23,804 nt of DNA from Solirubrobacteraceae bacterium (GCA_025935735.1 JAICUS010000019.1:1-23804), one strand, 5' to 3'. Counted from the stretch's first letter, positions 7,433-17,200 are shown. The notes: a model not told the origin generated them from the sequence alone. Numbers and translations are program-made.

Positions 7433-8059
7433 TCACTCGTCGTCTTCCTCGTAGAGCGACTCGCGCGCCAGCTCGCTCCCGGCGCGATCCCACAGGACCA
7501 CGTCGAGGTACTGCTCGGCGTAGGCGTCGGGGGCGAGCAGCGTGAACCGGTCCTCGCTGACCCGCACCTGGTCGACCGTCGTGTCGCCCAGCTCCGCGGT
7601 CACCGTCGCGCCGCCGCGGACCAGCGGCACGCCCCAGATCAGCGTCATCGCGGCCACCTCCTCGCCCTCGCCGCGCCAGCCGCCGACCACCTCCTGGGAG
7701 ATGTCCATCTGCCACTCGGGGTTCTGGTCGGCGGTGTCGGGCGTGTAGTCGGCCCAGGCGAAGAACTCGCCCGGCTCGCGCCGGTCGTCGCCGGGCGCGA
7801 AGGAGACGTAGCCGTAGAGCTCCATGCCCGTCGACGTGCGCGCGGTCGCTGGGACGTAGGTGCGGCCCGACCACGTGCGGTCGGGGAACCAGGTGATGGT
7901 CCCGGCGGTGCCGACGTCGTCGCCCTCCTCGGGCTTGACGCGCAGGCAGGCGCCGAGGAACTCGGCCTGCAGCGTGTCCGCCCAACGGCCGTGGGGCAGC
8001 GCGCCCTGCGGCGGCTCGGCGGCGAAGCGGCAGACGATCGGTCGCTCGTCGGGCGGCAT
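7433..8059 (-). CDS. Hypothetical protein, acidic, soluble
   Basis: A 208-residue protein that I do not recognise. It has no signal peptide or membrane segment. It is rich in Asp/Glu and aromatic residues (ITWFPDRTWSGRTYVPATAR, ELYGYVSFAPGDD, EFFAWADYTPDTADQNPEW), has many likely beta strands, and ends in EEDDE. Base usage matches its neighbours and the frame is open throughout, so it is probably a real gene. No ribosome-binding site precedes ATG 8059, but a TACCCT hexamer ends 9 nt upstream, which fits a nearly leaderless mRNA. It is convergent with clpP and divergent from the large secreted-protein gene (86 nt between starts). Confidence 0.7.
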   Translation of the reverse strand: MPPDERPIVCRFAAEPPQGALPHGRWADTLQAEFLGACLRVKPEEGDDVGTAGTITWFPDRTWSGRTYVPATARTSTGMELYGYVSFAPGDDRREPGEFFAWADYTPDTADQNPEWQMDISQEVVGGWRGEGEEVAAMTLIWGVPLVRGGATVTAELGDTTVDQVRVSEDRFTLLAPDAYAEQYLDVVLWDRAGSELARESLYEEDDE

Positions 8060-8068
8060 GCGCGCGCA

Positions 8069-8074
8069 AGGGTA
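8069..8074 (-). promoter_or_regulatory. Possible -10 element for a near-leaderless transcript
   Basis: TACCCT on the minus strand fits TANNNT and ends 9 nt before the ATG at 8059. A start site about 7 nt downstream would leave a leader of only a few bases, matching the missing ribosome-binding site. No convincing -35 was found at 17-18 nt. Confidence 0.3.
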
Positions 8075-8145
8075 TCCGAGCGACTGACGCGCCCGACGAA
8101 CGGGTATCTGGAGCGCTGCCTTTTGGACCGACCTGGAGGGTCGCC

Positions 8146-11100
8146 ATGCTTCGTGTCCCCGCTCGCACGGCGTTCGCCGCGCTGGGCTCCGCGCTGGTCA
8201 TCGCCGTCGTCGCCGGCGTGCGCAGCCAGGACGACGCCCGCCCGCCCGCGCAGCGAACCGCGGCCCGCTGCCCGGACGGCTACGTCGCCGCGGACGCCGG
8301 GGCCGCGCGCGAGCGGCGCGCCGAGCTGGCCGGCATGCGCGTGCGCGACCGGGCGGAGACCGCGCCGCTGGCCGGCTGCCTGGCCCGCGGCGCCCCCGAG
8401 CGCCCGGCGGACCTGCTGACGGCGCAGCAGGACTCCGGCCGGCGCGCCCGCGGCGGCCGGGCGGGGCTGCGCTCCGGCGCCTACGCGGCCGCGGTGCGCG
8501 AGCACGCCCGGATGGCCGCGGCGCCGAGCACGCTGCCGGGCAGCGCCGGCACCTGGCAGCCGGTGGGCACGACGCCGCTGGTCGCCGACGACCCGCACTT
8601 CGCCGAGGTCAACGGCGAGGGGCTCGCCGACCTCAACGGCCGCATCTCCGACTTCGCCTACGACGCGGCCGACGACCGCCTGTTCGCCGCCGTCGGCGAG
8701 GGCGGCGTGTGGCAGTCCGACGACCGCGGCGCCCATTGGCACTCGATCGGCGACGCGCTGCCCACGCAGGCGGTAGGCGGCATCGCCTACGCGAACGGCA
8801 CGCTGGTCATCGCCACCGGCGACGACGTGTTCGGCGGCGGCGGCACGTTCGCCGGCCTGGGCGCGTTCTACTCCACCGACTTCGGGCGGACCTGGCACCA
8901 CTCGACCGGCGTGCCCGACAGCGTGATCGCGTTCAAGGTGGCGGCCGACCCGGTGCACCCGGGCGTCTTCTACGCGGCCACCGGCGGCGGGCTGTTCCGC
9001 TCGGACGACGGCGGGGCGAGCTTCACGAACGTCGCGCTGCCGACGTCCGCGGAGTGCGCCGGCGCGGCGCCGGACAAGCCGCACTGCGCGCTGGCCAACA
9101 TGGTCACCGACGTGGTCGTCCAGGGCCCGGCGAACGCGGCCACGACCGACGCGCAGCCGGGCGCGGTGCTCGCGGCCGTCGGCTGGCGGGCCGGGAAGGC
9201 GAAGATGAGCGCGTACGGCTACACGGAGTCGCCCGGCAACGGGCTCTACCGGTCCGACACCGGCGCGCCCGGGAGCTTCCAGCCGGCGGGCACGTTCACG
9301 CCGACCACGAACCCCGGCCGGATCGAGCTCGGCGCCGCCACGGGCGCGGCCCAGGATCACAAGTACGTCTACGCCACGGTCGAGGACGCGACCAAGTTCA
9401 ATGGCGAGCCGCCCGTCGACGCCGGCCTCAACCAGACGGTGCCGTCCCCGACGAACTTCGGCGGCGTCTACGTCTCGAGCGACTTCGGGCCGACCTGGAC
9501 GCTGATGGAGTCGGCCGAGGAGATGGTGGCCGACGCCGCCTCGGGCTCCGCCCTGAACGGCACGGCCTGCGCCGCCTCGCAGTACTGCCCCGGCATCCAG
9601 TCCTGGTACAACCAGTGGATCGCGCCCGACCCGACGACGCCGGGCGCCGTGCCGACGCGGCTCGCGTTCGGGCTCGAGGAGGTCTGGGAGGCGTCCGGCA
9701 CGCCGATGTCCGGCCCGGCCCGCTTCCAGGTGGTCGGCCCGTACTTCTCCGGCAGCACCTGCCTGTTCCTCAACCTGGGGCAGGAGTGCCCGACCACCCA
9801 CAGCGACCCGACGCAGTTCAACACCACGACGCACCCGGACCAGCACGCGGGGCTGTGGCTGCCGTCCGGCGGCGGCGCGACGCTCGTGGCCGGCGACGAC
9901 GGCGGCGCCTACACGCAGTCGGTCGGCGCCTCCGGCGACCTCTCGCCCGACCACTGGGGCCGCGGCGCGAACCTCGGCTTCCACACGCTGCTGCCCTACG
10001 ACGCCCAGGTGGCCAAGGACGGCACCGTCTACGCCGGCCTGCAGGACAACGGCGAGCTGAAGATCGAGCCGGACGGGCGCCAGTTCGAGACGTTCGGCGG
10101 CGACGGCACGTTCACCGCGGTCGACCCCGACGACAGCAAGCTCGCGTACGAGGCGACGCCGGACAACGCGATCGCCAAGACCACCGACGGCGGGCAGAGC
10201 TGGAACGACGTCTCGCCGCCGTCGGACACCTACCAGTTCGCGAACCCGTTCCAGATGGACCCGACGGACGCGAGCCACCTGCTCACCGCGGGCACGCACG
10301 TCTACGAGACCACCGACGGCGCGGGCACCTGGACCTCGGTGTTCGACCTCGGCACCCGCACGGGTCCGGGCGACCCGAACGCGTCCGCCGGCGACGGCGA
10401 CCCCGACAACGTCGTCTCGGCGCTCGACGTGCGCGGCGTCGGCACGCCGTTGCCGGCCGACGGCACGGCGACGCCGGACTTCAGCTGGACCGGCGGGCAG
10501 GGAACGGTCCCGGGCGCGGCCAACCAGACCGCGGGCGCCGACGTCCCCGGCACCTACGCGGACCGCCCGTTCACGATCGCCGCCGGCGAGGCGAACCGCT
10601 CCGCCACCGTCACGGTCACCTGGGCGGACGCCACCAATGACTGGGACCTCGTGGTGTTCCGCTCCGACGGCGGGGCGCTGACCCAGGTCGCCTCCTCCGC
10701 GCAGGGGAGCACGACGAGCGAGCAGGTCGTGCTCGCCCGTCCGGCGCCGGGCGACTACGTCATCCGCGTGCGCAACTTCACCGCGATCGGGACCTTCGAC
10801 GGCCGCGCCACCTTCGCGCCCGCGCTGGCGGGCGACACCGCGGCCGGCGGAAGCGCGGCCTACGTCGCCTACTGCGGCTACTGCGACGCGCTGAACACGG
10901 CCCCGTTCGCCAACGGGCTGGCCACCGACGTGCGCGCCGACGGGTCGATCGGCAAGCCGGGCAAGCCGGACAACTGGCACATCGCGGGCCGGCAGGGGCT
11001 GCCCGAGCGCTACATCACCTCGGTCCAGATGGACCCGACCGACGCGCGGATCGTCTACGTGACCCTGGCCGGCTACAGCCGGCGCTGGCTGCGGCCGGGC

Positions 11101-12117
11101 GTGGTCGGCGGCGCCGCCGAGGGCGCGGACGTGGGCGGCGGCCACGTGTATCGCTCGACTGACGCCGGCGAGACGTTCACCGACATCTCGGGCAACCTGC
11201 CGGACATCCCGGCGGACTTCTCGCTCGTGCGCAACGGCCACCTGATCGTCGCCACCGACCTCGGCGTCTACGAGTCCGCGGACGCGAGCGGCGGCACCTA
11301 CGAGCTGCTCGGCTCCGGGCTGCCGGACGCGCCGGTGCTCTCGCTGGAGCTCAAGCCCAAGCAGGCGCCGACCGAGCCCGACGTGCTCGTCGTCTCCACC
11401 CAGGGCCGCGGCGTCTACTGCTACGCGTTCTCGGACCCCGGCAAGACGGCCGCGCCGGGCTGCGCCGGCGTGCTGCAGCAGGCCGGGGCCGCGCCGGTGG
11501 CGATCAGCGGGCCGGCGCCCTCGGTCCCGGCCCGGCCGGGCGCGACGCCGCCGCCGCGGGCCTGCAAGGCGAGCCTCGCGCTGACCGCCGTGAGCGCGCG
11601 GGGCGCGGGACGGAAGCTGCGGCTCGGCTTCACCCGGCGCGTGGGCCGGGCGGTGACCGTCGACGTCCTGCGCGTCTCCCGCGGCCGCCGCGTGCTGGCC
11701 GGCTCCCGGGTCGCCCACTTCAGGCGGGCGCGCGGCTTCACCTGGCGGGCGCCCGTGGGCGACGGCTTCTACGTCGCGCGCTTCCGGCTGGCCGGCGAGA
11801 CGCGGGAGCTCGCGCTGCGCCGTCTGCACGGCCACTGGACGCGGCGGCCGGCGTTCGCCCGCCGCCCCTCCTGCTCGGCCGTTCGCCGGTTCGCGCTCTC
11901 GCGACCCGTGTTCGGCGGCCGCCGCGGGACGCCGCTGCGGATCTCGCTCCAGCTCGCCGCGCCCCGGCGCGTCACCGTGACCGTGCGGCGCGGCACCACG
12001 GTGATCAGGCGGTTCCGCGGCACGCGGACGCACTACACGCTGCGCCCGCGCGGCCTGAAGCGCGGCGACTACCGCGTGACCCTGGCCGGCGAGACGCTCA
12101 CCGCACGGCGCCTATAG
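8146..12117 (+). CDS. Large secreted BNR/sortilin-like beta-propeller protein with PPC-type domain
   Basis: A 1323-residue exported protein. An N-terminal signal or anchor segment spans about residues 7-25. At least seven Asp-box-like repeats have the form S/T-x-D-x-G-x-x-W/F, near residues 192, 244, 286, 444, 679, 722 and 1004 (for example STDFGRTWHH and TTDGGQSWND), as in sialidase/VPS10-type propellers. Residues about 805-890 resemble a bacterial pre-peptidase C-terminal (PPC) domain (SATVTVTWADATNDWDLVVF, then GDYVIRVRNF). A CGYC pair lies near 908-911. A Pro/Ala linker (about 1120-1140) leads to an Arg-rich C-terminal beta domain. No protease or glycosidase catalytic centre was recognised. 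GGAGGG precedes ATG 8146. The role outside the cell (binding or glycan contact) is unknown. The stop shares CTATAG with the convergent dtd gene. Confidence 0.85.
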   Translation: MLRVPARTAFAALGSALVIAVVAGVRSQDDARPPAQRTAARCPDGYVAADAGAARERRAELAGMRVRDRAETAPLAGCLARGAPERPADLLTAQQDSGRRARGGRAGLRSGAYAAAVREHARMAAAPSTLPGSAGTWQPVGTTPLVADDPHFAEVNGEGLADLNGRISDFAYDAADDRLFAAVGEGGVWQSDDRGAHWHSIGDALPTQAVGGIAYANGTLVIATGDDVFGGGGTFAGLGAFYSTDFGRTWHHSTGVPDSVIAFKVAADPVHPGVFYAATGGGLFRSDDGGASFTNVALPTSAECAGAAPDKPHCALANMVTDVVVQGPANAATTDAQPGAVLAAVGWRAGKAKMSAYGYTESPGNGLYRSDTGAPGSFQPAGTFTPTTNPGRIELGAATGAAQDHKYVYATVEDATKFNGEPPVDAGLNQTVPSPTNFGGVYVSSDFGPTWTLMESAEEMVADAASGSALNGTACAASQYCPGIQSWYNQWIAPDPTTPGAVPTRLAFGLEEVWEASGTPMSGPARFQVVGPYFSGSTCLFLNLGQECPTTHSDPTQFNTTTHPDQHAGLWLPSGGGATLVAGDDGGAYTQSVGASGDLSPDHWGRGANLGFHTLLPYDAQVAKDGTVYAGLQDNGELKIEPDGRQFETFGGDGTFTAVDPDDSKLAYEATPDNAIAKTTDGGQSWNDVSPPSDTYQFANPFQMDPTDASHLLTAGTHVYETTDGAGTWTSVFDLGTRTGPGDPNASAGDGDPDNVVSALDVRGVGTPLPADGTATPDFSWTGGQGTVPGAANQTAGADVPGTYADRPFTIAAGEANRSATVTVTWADATNDWDLVVFRSDGGALTQVASSAQGSTTSEQVVLARPAPGDYVIRVRNFTAIGTFDGRATFAPALAGDTAAGGSAAYVAYCGYCDALNTAPFANGLATDVRADGSIGKPGKPDNWHIAGRQGLPERYITSVQMDPTDARIVYVTLAGYSRRWLRPGVVGGAAEGADVGGGHVYRSTDAGETFTDISGNLPDIPADFSLVRNGHLIVATDLGVYESADASGGTYELLGSGLPDAPVLSLELKPKQAPTEPDVLVVSTQGRGVYCYAFSDPGKTAAPGCAGVLQQAGAAPVAISGPAPSVPARPGATPPPRACKASLALTAVSARGAGRKLRLGFTRRVGRAVTVDVLRVSRGRRVLAGSRVAHFRRARGFTWRAPVGDGFYVARFRLAGETRELALRRLHGHWTRRPAFARRPSCSAVRRFALSRPVFGGRRGTPLRISLQLAAPRRVTVTVRRGTTVIRRFRGTRTHYTLRPRGLKRGDYRVTLAGETLTARRL

Positions 12118-12528
12118 CTCTAGGAGGATCGTCACCGGCCCGTCGTTGACCAGCTCGACGTCCATGTGCGCGCCGAACACGCCGCGGCGGGCGCCGAGCC
12201 GGTCGCAGAAGCGCTCGTAGAGCGGCTCGGCCACCTCCGGCCGGGCCGCGGCGACGTAGGCGGGGCGGTTGCCGCGGCGCGCGTCGCCGTAGAGCGTGAA
12301 CTGGGAGACGCACAGCACCTCGCGGGCGCCCAGCGGCTCGTTCATCCGGCCGTCGGCGTCGGGGAAGACGCGCAGCGCGCGCACCTTGTCGGCCAGCCGG
12401 TCCGCCAGCTCCGGTGTGTCGTCGTGGGTGACGCCGAGCAGGACGAGCAGGCCCGGTCCGATCTCGCTCACGCGCTCGCCGTCCACCGTGACGGACGCCC
12501 GGCTCACCCGCTGCACTAGTGCCTTCAA
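12112..12528 (-). CDS. dtd: D-aminoacyl-tRNA deacylase
   Basis: A 138-residue DTD protein that removes D-amino acids (and Gly) wrongly attached to tRNA. It starts KALVQRVSRASVTVDGERVSEIGPGLLVLLGV. It carries both signature motifs: SQFTLYGD in the middle (family SQFTLxxD) and NDGPVTILLEL at the C-terminus, with the Gly-cisPro of the active site before it. The length is normal if translation begins at TTG 12528. That start overlaps the galT stop as TTGA, which supports coupled translation; no clear ribosome-binding site is present. It is the last gene of the tlpA-like/galT/dtd run and ends within the stop region of the convergent secreted-protein gene. Confidence 0.94.
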   Translation of the reverse strand: MKALVQRVSRASVTVDGERVSEIGPGLLVLLGVTHDDTPELADRLADKVRALRVFPDADGRMNEPLGAREVLCVSQFTLYGDARRGNRPAYVAAARPEVAEPLYERFCDRLGARRGVFGAHMDVELVNDGPVTILLEL

Positions 12529-13505
12529 AGGTCGCGCAGCTCGGCCGCGGCCTGCTCGGGCGCGAGCGTGCACAGCCCGACGCCCGCGCCGAGCTCCAGC
12601 CCGGCGGGCTCGGCCAAGCGCGGCAGGATCTCGATCCGCCAGCAGAAGTGCTCGGCGCCGCGCGGGGCGGTCCGCACCCACAGGTTGAGCGGCGGGCTGG
12701 CGCCCAGGCGCGTCGCCAGGCGGCGCAGCGCGTCGCCGAGCAGCGCGGCGCCGGACGGGCCGTCGTCCTCGAAGCTCGGGCGGGCCGTGCGGGGCGCCAG
12801 CAGCAGGTGGAACGGCACGCGCGAGGCGTACGGCGCCATCAGCACGGCTTCTTTGTCGATGGCCACGATCCGCTCGCGCTGGCGGACCTCCTCCTGCACG
12901 AGGTCGGCGAGCAGGTTGCCGCCCATGGTCTGGACGGCGTAGGCGCCGAAGTGCTCGCGCTCGCGGGCCAGCGCGGCGGGCACGAAGTCCAGCGCGTAGA
13001 GCTGCGCGTGAGTGTGCGGCAGCGAGGCGCCGGCCGCCCGTCCCTCGTTGACGATCAGGTGGCGGCAGTGGGCGCCGGCGTGCGCGCGCATGCGGGCGCG
13101 CCAGCCGTCGACGGCCAGCGCCAGCTGGTCGGGGTCGAGCTCCGCCAGCGCGCTGACCGGCTCCGGCGCGTTGACGACGACCTCGTGGTGGCCGCTCGCC
13201 GGCTGGGCGGTGAACAGCTCCGGCCGGGCGTGGCGCTCGGGCGCCTCGGCGCCCGCCCTCAGCGCGGGATAGAGATTGGGGAACGCCCGCACGCGCCAGC
13301 CCGGCGAGTCGGGCGCGCCGCCGTTCGCGCGGACGGCGTAGACCTCGGGCGGCGTGCGGTCCTCGTGTCCCTCGGCGAACGGGTCCTGCTCAGGGTCGAT
13401 CGGCGGGTGCGGCGCGACCTGGAAGCCGGCGCCGGGCCGCCCGGCGCGGTCGCCGGCCACGATCGTCTTGAGGCCCGTCAGTGGGTCGACCCGGATCTGC
13501 GGCAT
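12525..13505 (-). CDS. galT: Galactose-1-phosphate uridylyltransferase (HIT superfamily)
   Basis: A 326-residue nucleotidyltransferase of the GalT branch of the HIT superfamily. The active-site motif is PHTHAQ, with His164, His166 and Gln168; His166 is the expected uridylylated residue. Other family marks are GHEDRTPPEVYAVR, FPNLYPAL, GHHEVVVNAPE, LNLWVRTAP and FCWRIEILPRL. The predicted reaction is UMP transfer between UDP-glucose and galactose-1-phosphate in the Leloir pathway. A related specificity (for example ADP-glucose phosphorylase) cannot be excluded. The CxxC pair that binds structural zinc in many GalTs, normally just before GHEDRTPPEV, is replaced (Asp41, Ala44). ATG 13505 overlaps the upstream stop (TGATG), and the 3' end overlaps dtd by 4 nt. 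Confidence 0.88.
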   Translation of the reverse strand: MPQIRVDPLTGLKTIVAGDRAGRPGAGFQVAPHPPIDPEQDPFAEGHEDRTPPEVYAVRANGGAPDSPGWRVRAFPNLYPALRAGAEAPERHARPELFTAQPASGHHEVVVNAPEPVSALAELDPDQLALAVDGWRARMRAHAGAHCRHLIVNEGRAAGASLPHTHAQLYALDFVPAALAREREHFGAYAVQTMGGNLLADLVQEEVRQRERIVAIDKEAVLMAPYASRVPFHLLLAPRTARPSFEDDGPSGAALLGDALRRLATRLGASPPLNLWVRTAPRGAEHFCWRIEILPRLAEPAGLELGAGVGLCTLAPEQAAAELRDL

Positions 13506-14092
13506 CACACGCCGAGGTAGCGCTTGATGTCCCTCTGCAGCGCCGCGTCGTCGCGGTACGGGCCGGCGTGGATGTAGGCCATCTTCCCCCGGCGGTCGAG
13601 CAGCACGGTCATCGGATAGTTCTGCGGGATGCGCAGCGAGCGAGCGATGACCTCGTCCGGGTCGGTGTAGGAGGGGAAGGGGAGCGGCCGCTTGGCGAGG
13701 AAGCGGCGGGCGGCGGCGTCCACGTCCTTGCCGTTCACGCCGACGAACGCCACTTTCGTGCCCTTCTTGGTCGCCACCGACTGGAACACCGGGAACTCCG
13801 ATTGGCACGGGACGCACCAGGAGGCCCACTTGTTCACCACGACGGGATGCCCGCGCAGCGCGGCGAGCCGCCGGTCGAACGCCGGCTTGCCGCCGCCGAG
13901 CAGCTGGTTGGCCTGCACGTAGAGGCCGTGCAGCGGGCCGGGCGCCGCCGCGAGCTTGCGCTTGGCGGCCGGCAGGGCGAAGTTGGAGGCCTTGGCGGCC
14001 GGCCCATTGTTCTGGCTCGCCTGTGTCAGGCCAATGACCACAATCACGAAGAGGCCGGCGACTATTGCCAGCACGACCAGCAGGCGGCGCAT
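13505..14092 (-). CDS. TlpA/ResA-like membrane-anchored thiol-disulfide oxidoreductase
   Basis: A 195-residue protein with one N-terminal membrane anchor (about residues 4-22) and a thioredoxin-fold redoxin domain facing outside. The active-site motif is WCVPC at 92-96 in VVVNKWASWCVPCQSEFP, and a cis-Pro lies in NYPMTVLLD (Pro160). Relatives reduce disulfides in exported proteins or in apocytochrome c during maturation. No cytochrome-maturation genes are nearby, so the partner is unknown. It is the first gene of a three-gene run; its stop overlaps the galT ATG by one base. There is no obvious ribosome-binding site before ATG 14092. Confidence 0.9.
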   Translation of the reverse strand: MRRLLVVLAIVAGLFVIVVIGLTQASQNNGPAAKASNFALPAAKRKLAAAPGPLHGLYVQANQLLGGGKPAFDRRLAALRGHPVVVNKWASWCVPCQSEFPVFQSVATKKGTKVAFVGVNGKDVDAAARRFLAKRPLPFPSYTDPDEVIARSLRIPQNYPMTVLLDRRGKMAYIHAGPYRDDAALQRDIKRYLGV

Positions 14093-14124
14093 CGGGTCAG
14101 GGTGGCATATCGCGGGTCCCGCCA

Positions 14125-14154
14125 GCGAGTCTGCTTCAATAAGCGTTGACTCGC
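14125..14154. promoter_or_regulatory. Stem-loop in the tlpA-like/helicase divergent intergenic region
   Basis: GCGAGTC (14125-14131) pairs with GACTCGC (14148-14154), and inside them GCTT (14133-14136) pairs with AAGC (14141-14144) around a CAAT loop. A T-G wobble and a TT bulge connect the two stems. It could be a two-fold protein site or an RNA hairpin. It sits 33 nt before the tlpA-like gene and 126 nt before the helicase gene. The rest of this 187-nt gap shows no other clear signal. Confidence 0.5.
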
Positions 14155-14279
14155 AGGGAGCACGATCGAGGGGAAACGCCTGAGCGGCGCCTGGAGCTCT
14201 CGCCCGCGAGCCTTCTCTGGAGCACGTGCCGTGACGTACCGGGACCGGCGCGGGGCTCTACCCGATCCACGAGCCGTAC

Positions 14280-17200
14280 ATGGCTGAGACCACGCCGGTG
14301 GCCGACCTGGCCACGCTTCCTTCAATCGATGAGATAGAGCGCGCCGCGGCGTTCACCCGTGAGCCGTTCCTGACCGAGGGCGAGGACCCCGCTTCCTCGC
14401 TCTCGCCGGGCTCGCCGCGCCGCCGCGCGCTGGACTCCGCGCTGGCCGAGCTCGAGGCCGGCGCCAAGGTCCCGTCGGTCGCCTGGCGGCGCCAGTGGTC
14501 GCTGCTGCTCGGGCTCGAGCGGCTGCTCTCCGAGGACGAGCCGACGCTCGTCGACGGCACCGTGCTGAGCGCCCACCAGGTCGACGCGCTGTCCGGCACG
14601 CTGACCGCGCTGCTGGCGGACGCGTTGCGCAACGGGAACGGCAACGGCGCCGACGACGGCGACGTGATGCTCGCGTCCGTGGGCATCCCGGGCGAGGAGG
14701 ACGAGGAGGACGACGACGAGCCCGAGGAGCCTCACGACTGGGACGATCGGGGCTTCGCCAGCGACGAGGACGTCGCCGACGCGCCCGAGGACCCCAACGC
14801 CGGCAAGCGCTTCTGGTTCGAGCACGCCACCGGCGCCGGCAAGACCGTGGCGGCGCTCGGCTTCGTCGAGGCGTCGCGCACCGGCGGCGTCCTGATCCTC
14901 ACCCACCGCCGCAACCTGGTCGACCAGTTCCACGGCGAGCTGCGCGACCGCGGCTACGCAAAGCGGATCGCGCCGGCGCTGCTCGGCTCGCAGGACGCCA
15001 CCAACGGCCCGGTCACCGTCGAGACCTACCAGTGGTTCGTGCGCAACGCGGGGAAGATCTCCGACGCGTACACGATCGTCATCTGCGACGAGGCGCACAC
15101 CGCGCTGGGCGAGAAGACGTCCGGCGCGATCCGCGCGTGGGCGGGCCCGATCTTCATCGGCATGACGGCCACGGGCGCGCTGATCGCCCGCCACGTCACC
15201 GACCTCTTCCCGACCCAGACGTCGCGCTTCGACCTCGCGCAGGCCGCGCGCCGGGGCGTCATCGCGCCGCTGCGCTGCGTGCGCATCCCGCCCGGGCCGG
15301 GGGTGCGGACGATCGCCAAGGTGCCGCTGCGCCGCGGCGAGGTGGACACCGAGTTCGACCAGGAGATGCTGGCCCAACTGCTCGACCAGCTGCCGTTCAA
15401 CCTGGCCGTGGCGGACCTCTACAAGACGCGCTTCAACAACGTCCCGGGCGTCGTCTACGCCGCCGGCGTACGACATGCATACAACGTCGCCCAGGCGTTC
15501 CGCGACCTCGGGATGAAGGCGCAGGCGGTCTCCGGCGAGACGCCGAAGCGCGAGCTGGCGTCGATCCTCGCGCGCTACGAGCGCGGCGACGTCGACGTGC
15601 TGGTCAACGCGCAGCTGCTGGCCGAGGGCTGGAACTCGCCGCGCGCGACGGTGTGCATGCACCTCGCGCCGACCGCCTCCAAGCGCATCTATCAGCAGCG
15701 CGTCGGCCGGGTCACCCGCAAGCACCCGGGCAAGGAGGCGGGCATCGTCGTCGACTTCGTCCATCCGGCGACCAAGCACGACGACCCGGTGGTGACCCTG
15801 CATTCGTTGCTGGACCGCGACGTCTACCGGGGCGGCGCGATCGTGGTCGGGCCGGTGCGCCGCGGCCGCGGCCGGCGGCTGCGGGTCGAGCGCCGCGTGC
15901 TCCCGGTCACGGCGGACGAGAACCGGCGGATCGAGGTCTTCGAGCGCGAGCTGTGGCGGATCGCCGTCGAGCACCTCGACTACGGCGAGCAGGTCCAGTG
16001 GGCCGCGCTGGCCGGCGCGCGGGTGGCGCCGACGGGCTGGCGCCGGGCGCGGGCGATGCTGCACTTCGACCAGGGCGGCGAGCTCAAGCGCACGTTCCTG
16101 ATCACCGCGGTCGATCGCAACAAGAACCCGCAACTGCGGTTGCGCGCCCTGCAGGAGATCGCCTCCGGCCGCGATGCCGAGGCGTTCGACCGCGCGCTGG
16201 ACTACGTCGAGTCCTGGCCGCGCGACGACAAGCGCGAGGCGGTCAAGGTCGTGCTGCAGGCGCTGGCCGAGAAGAAGATCGGCCGCCGCGACCAGGCCAA
16301 CAACTGGATCTGGCGCTGCGCCAACATGACCCGCGAGGTCCACGAGGAGTACGCCGTCCAGCGCTGGCCGGAGACGAAGCGGCTCTTGGGGCTCCTGGTG
16401 AACTCGTCGGGCGGGGCGCACGCCCGCAACGCCCGCCGGCTCGTGCACGCGGCGCGCCAGCAGGACCGGCGCCTGAGCGCCGCGCTGCTGGCGGCGGCGA
16501 TCCCGCACACCGCCGAGGCGGGCGAGGTCATCAACGGCGCCCGCACCCGCATGTCCCGCAAGCCCGCGGCCCTGGCCCGCGAGCTGCTGCGCAACTTCCC
16601 GAAGGGCCGCGGCAAGGCCAAGCGCCGCCGCCGCCGCAAGGGCGCCGGCGAGGCCGTCGCGCCCGAGGCCGTCCTCGCCGCGGCCGCGACCGCCGAGGCG
16701 CTGGAGGCCGCGGCCGAGGCGGGCGCAGCCGAGGACGCCGAGACCCCCGCCGACGGGTCCCCGCGCCGCCGGACGCGCCGCAAGGTGGTCGACGCCGACC
16801 AGGAAACGACGCCCACCGAGGAGCCCACGCGCCGCCGCCGGTCGCGTAAGACGACCGCGGAGCCGGTGGCCGCCGAGTCCACGTCGCGCCGCCGGTCGCG
16901 CAAGAAGGCTGTGGAGCCGGACGCCGTCGAGGCCGCGCCTCGAGGGCGGTCACGCAAGAAGACCGCGGAGCCCGTGGCGGCGGAGGCCGTCGCCGCGTCG
17001 CGCGGGCGGTCACGTAGGAAGGCGACAGAGCCAGTGGCGGACACCGTCGAGGCCACGCCTCCCGGGCGGTCCCGCAAGAAGACCGCGGAGCCGGTGGCGG
17101 CGGACGCGGTCGAGGCCGCGGCGCGCCGGCAGTCACGTAGGACGGCGACCGAGCCAGTGGCGGCGGAGGCGGTTGAGGCCGCGCCGCGTGGGCGGTCGCG

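Noticed and set aside
8070..8109. Two GGGTAT hexamers (8070-8075 and 8102-8107), like the -10 of sigma-B/sigma-F promoters, ahead of the secreted-protein gene
   Set aside because: No GTTT-like -35 was found at the right spacing for either copy, and GGGTA is also part of the intergenic repeat motif, so a promoter call is not supported.
7645..12033. Very long minus-strand open frame antisense to the secreted-protein gene
   Set aside because: The Arg/Ala/Gly-rich translation is a by-product of high-GC codon use on the other strand; the plus-strand protein has clear domains.
14322..16508. 728-codon minus-strand frame antisense to the helicase gene
   Set aside because: It lies opposite conserved helicase motifs and shows no recognisable protein family.
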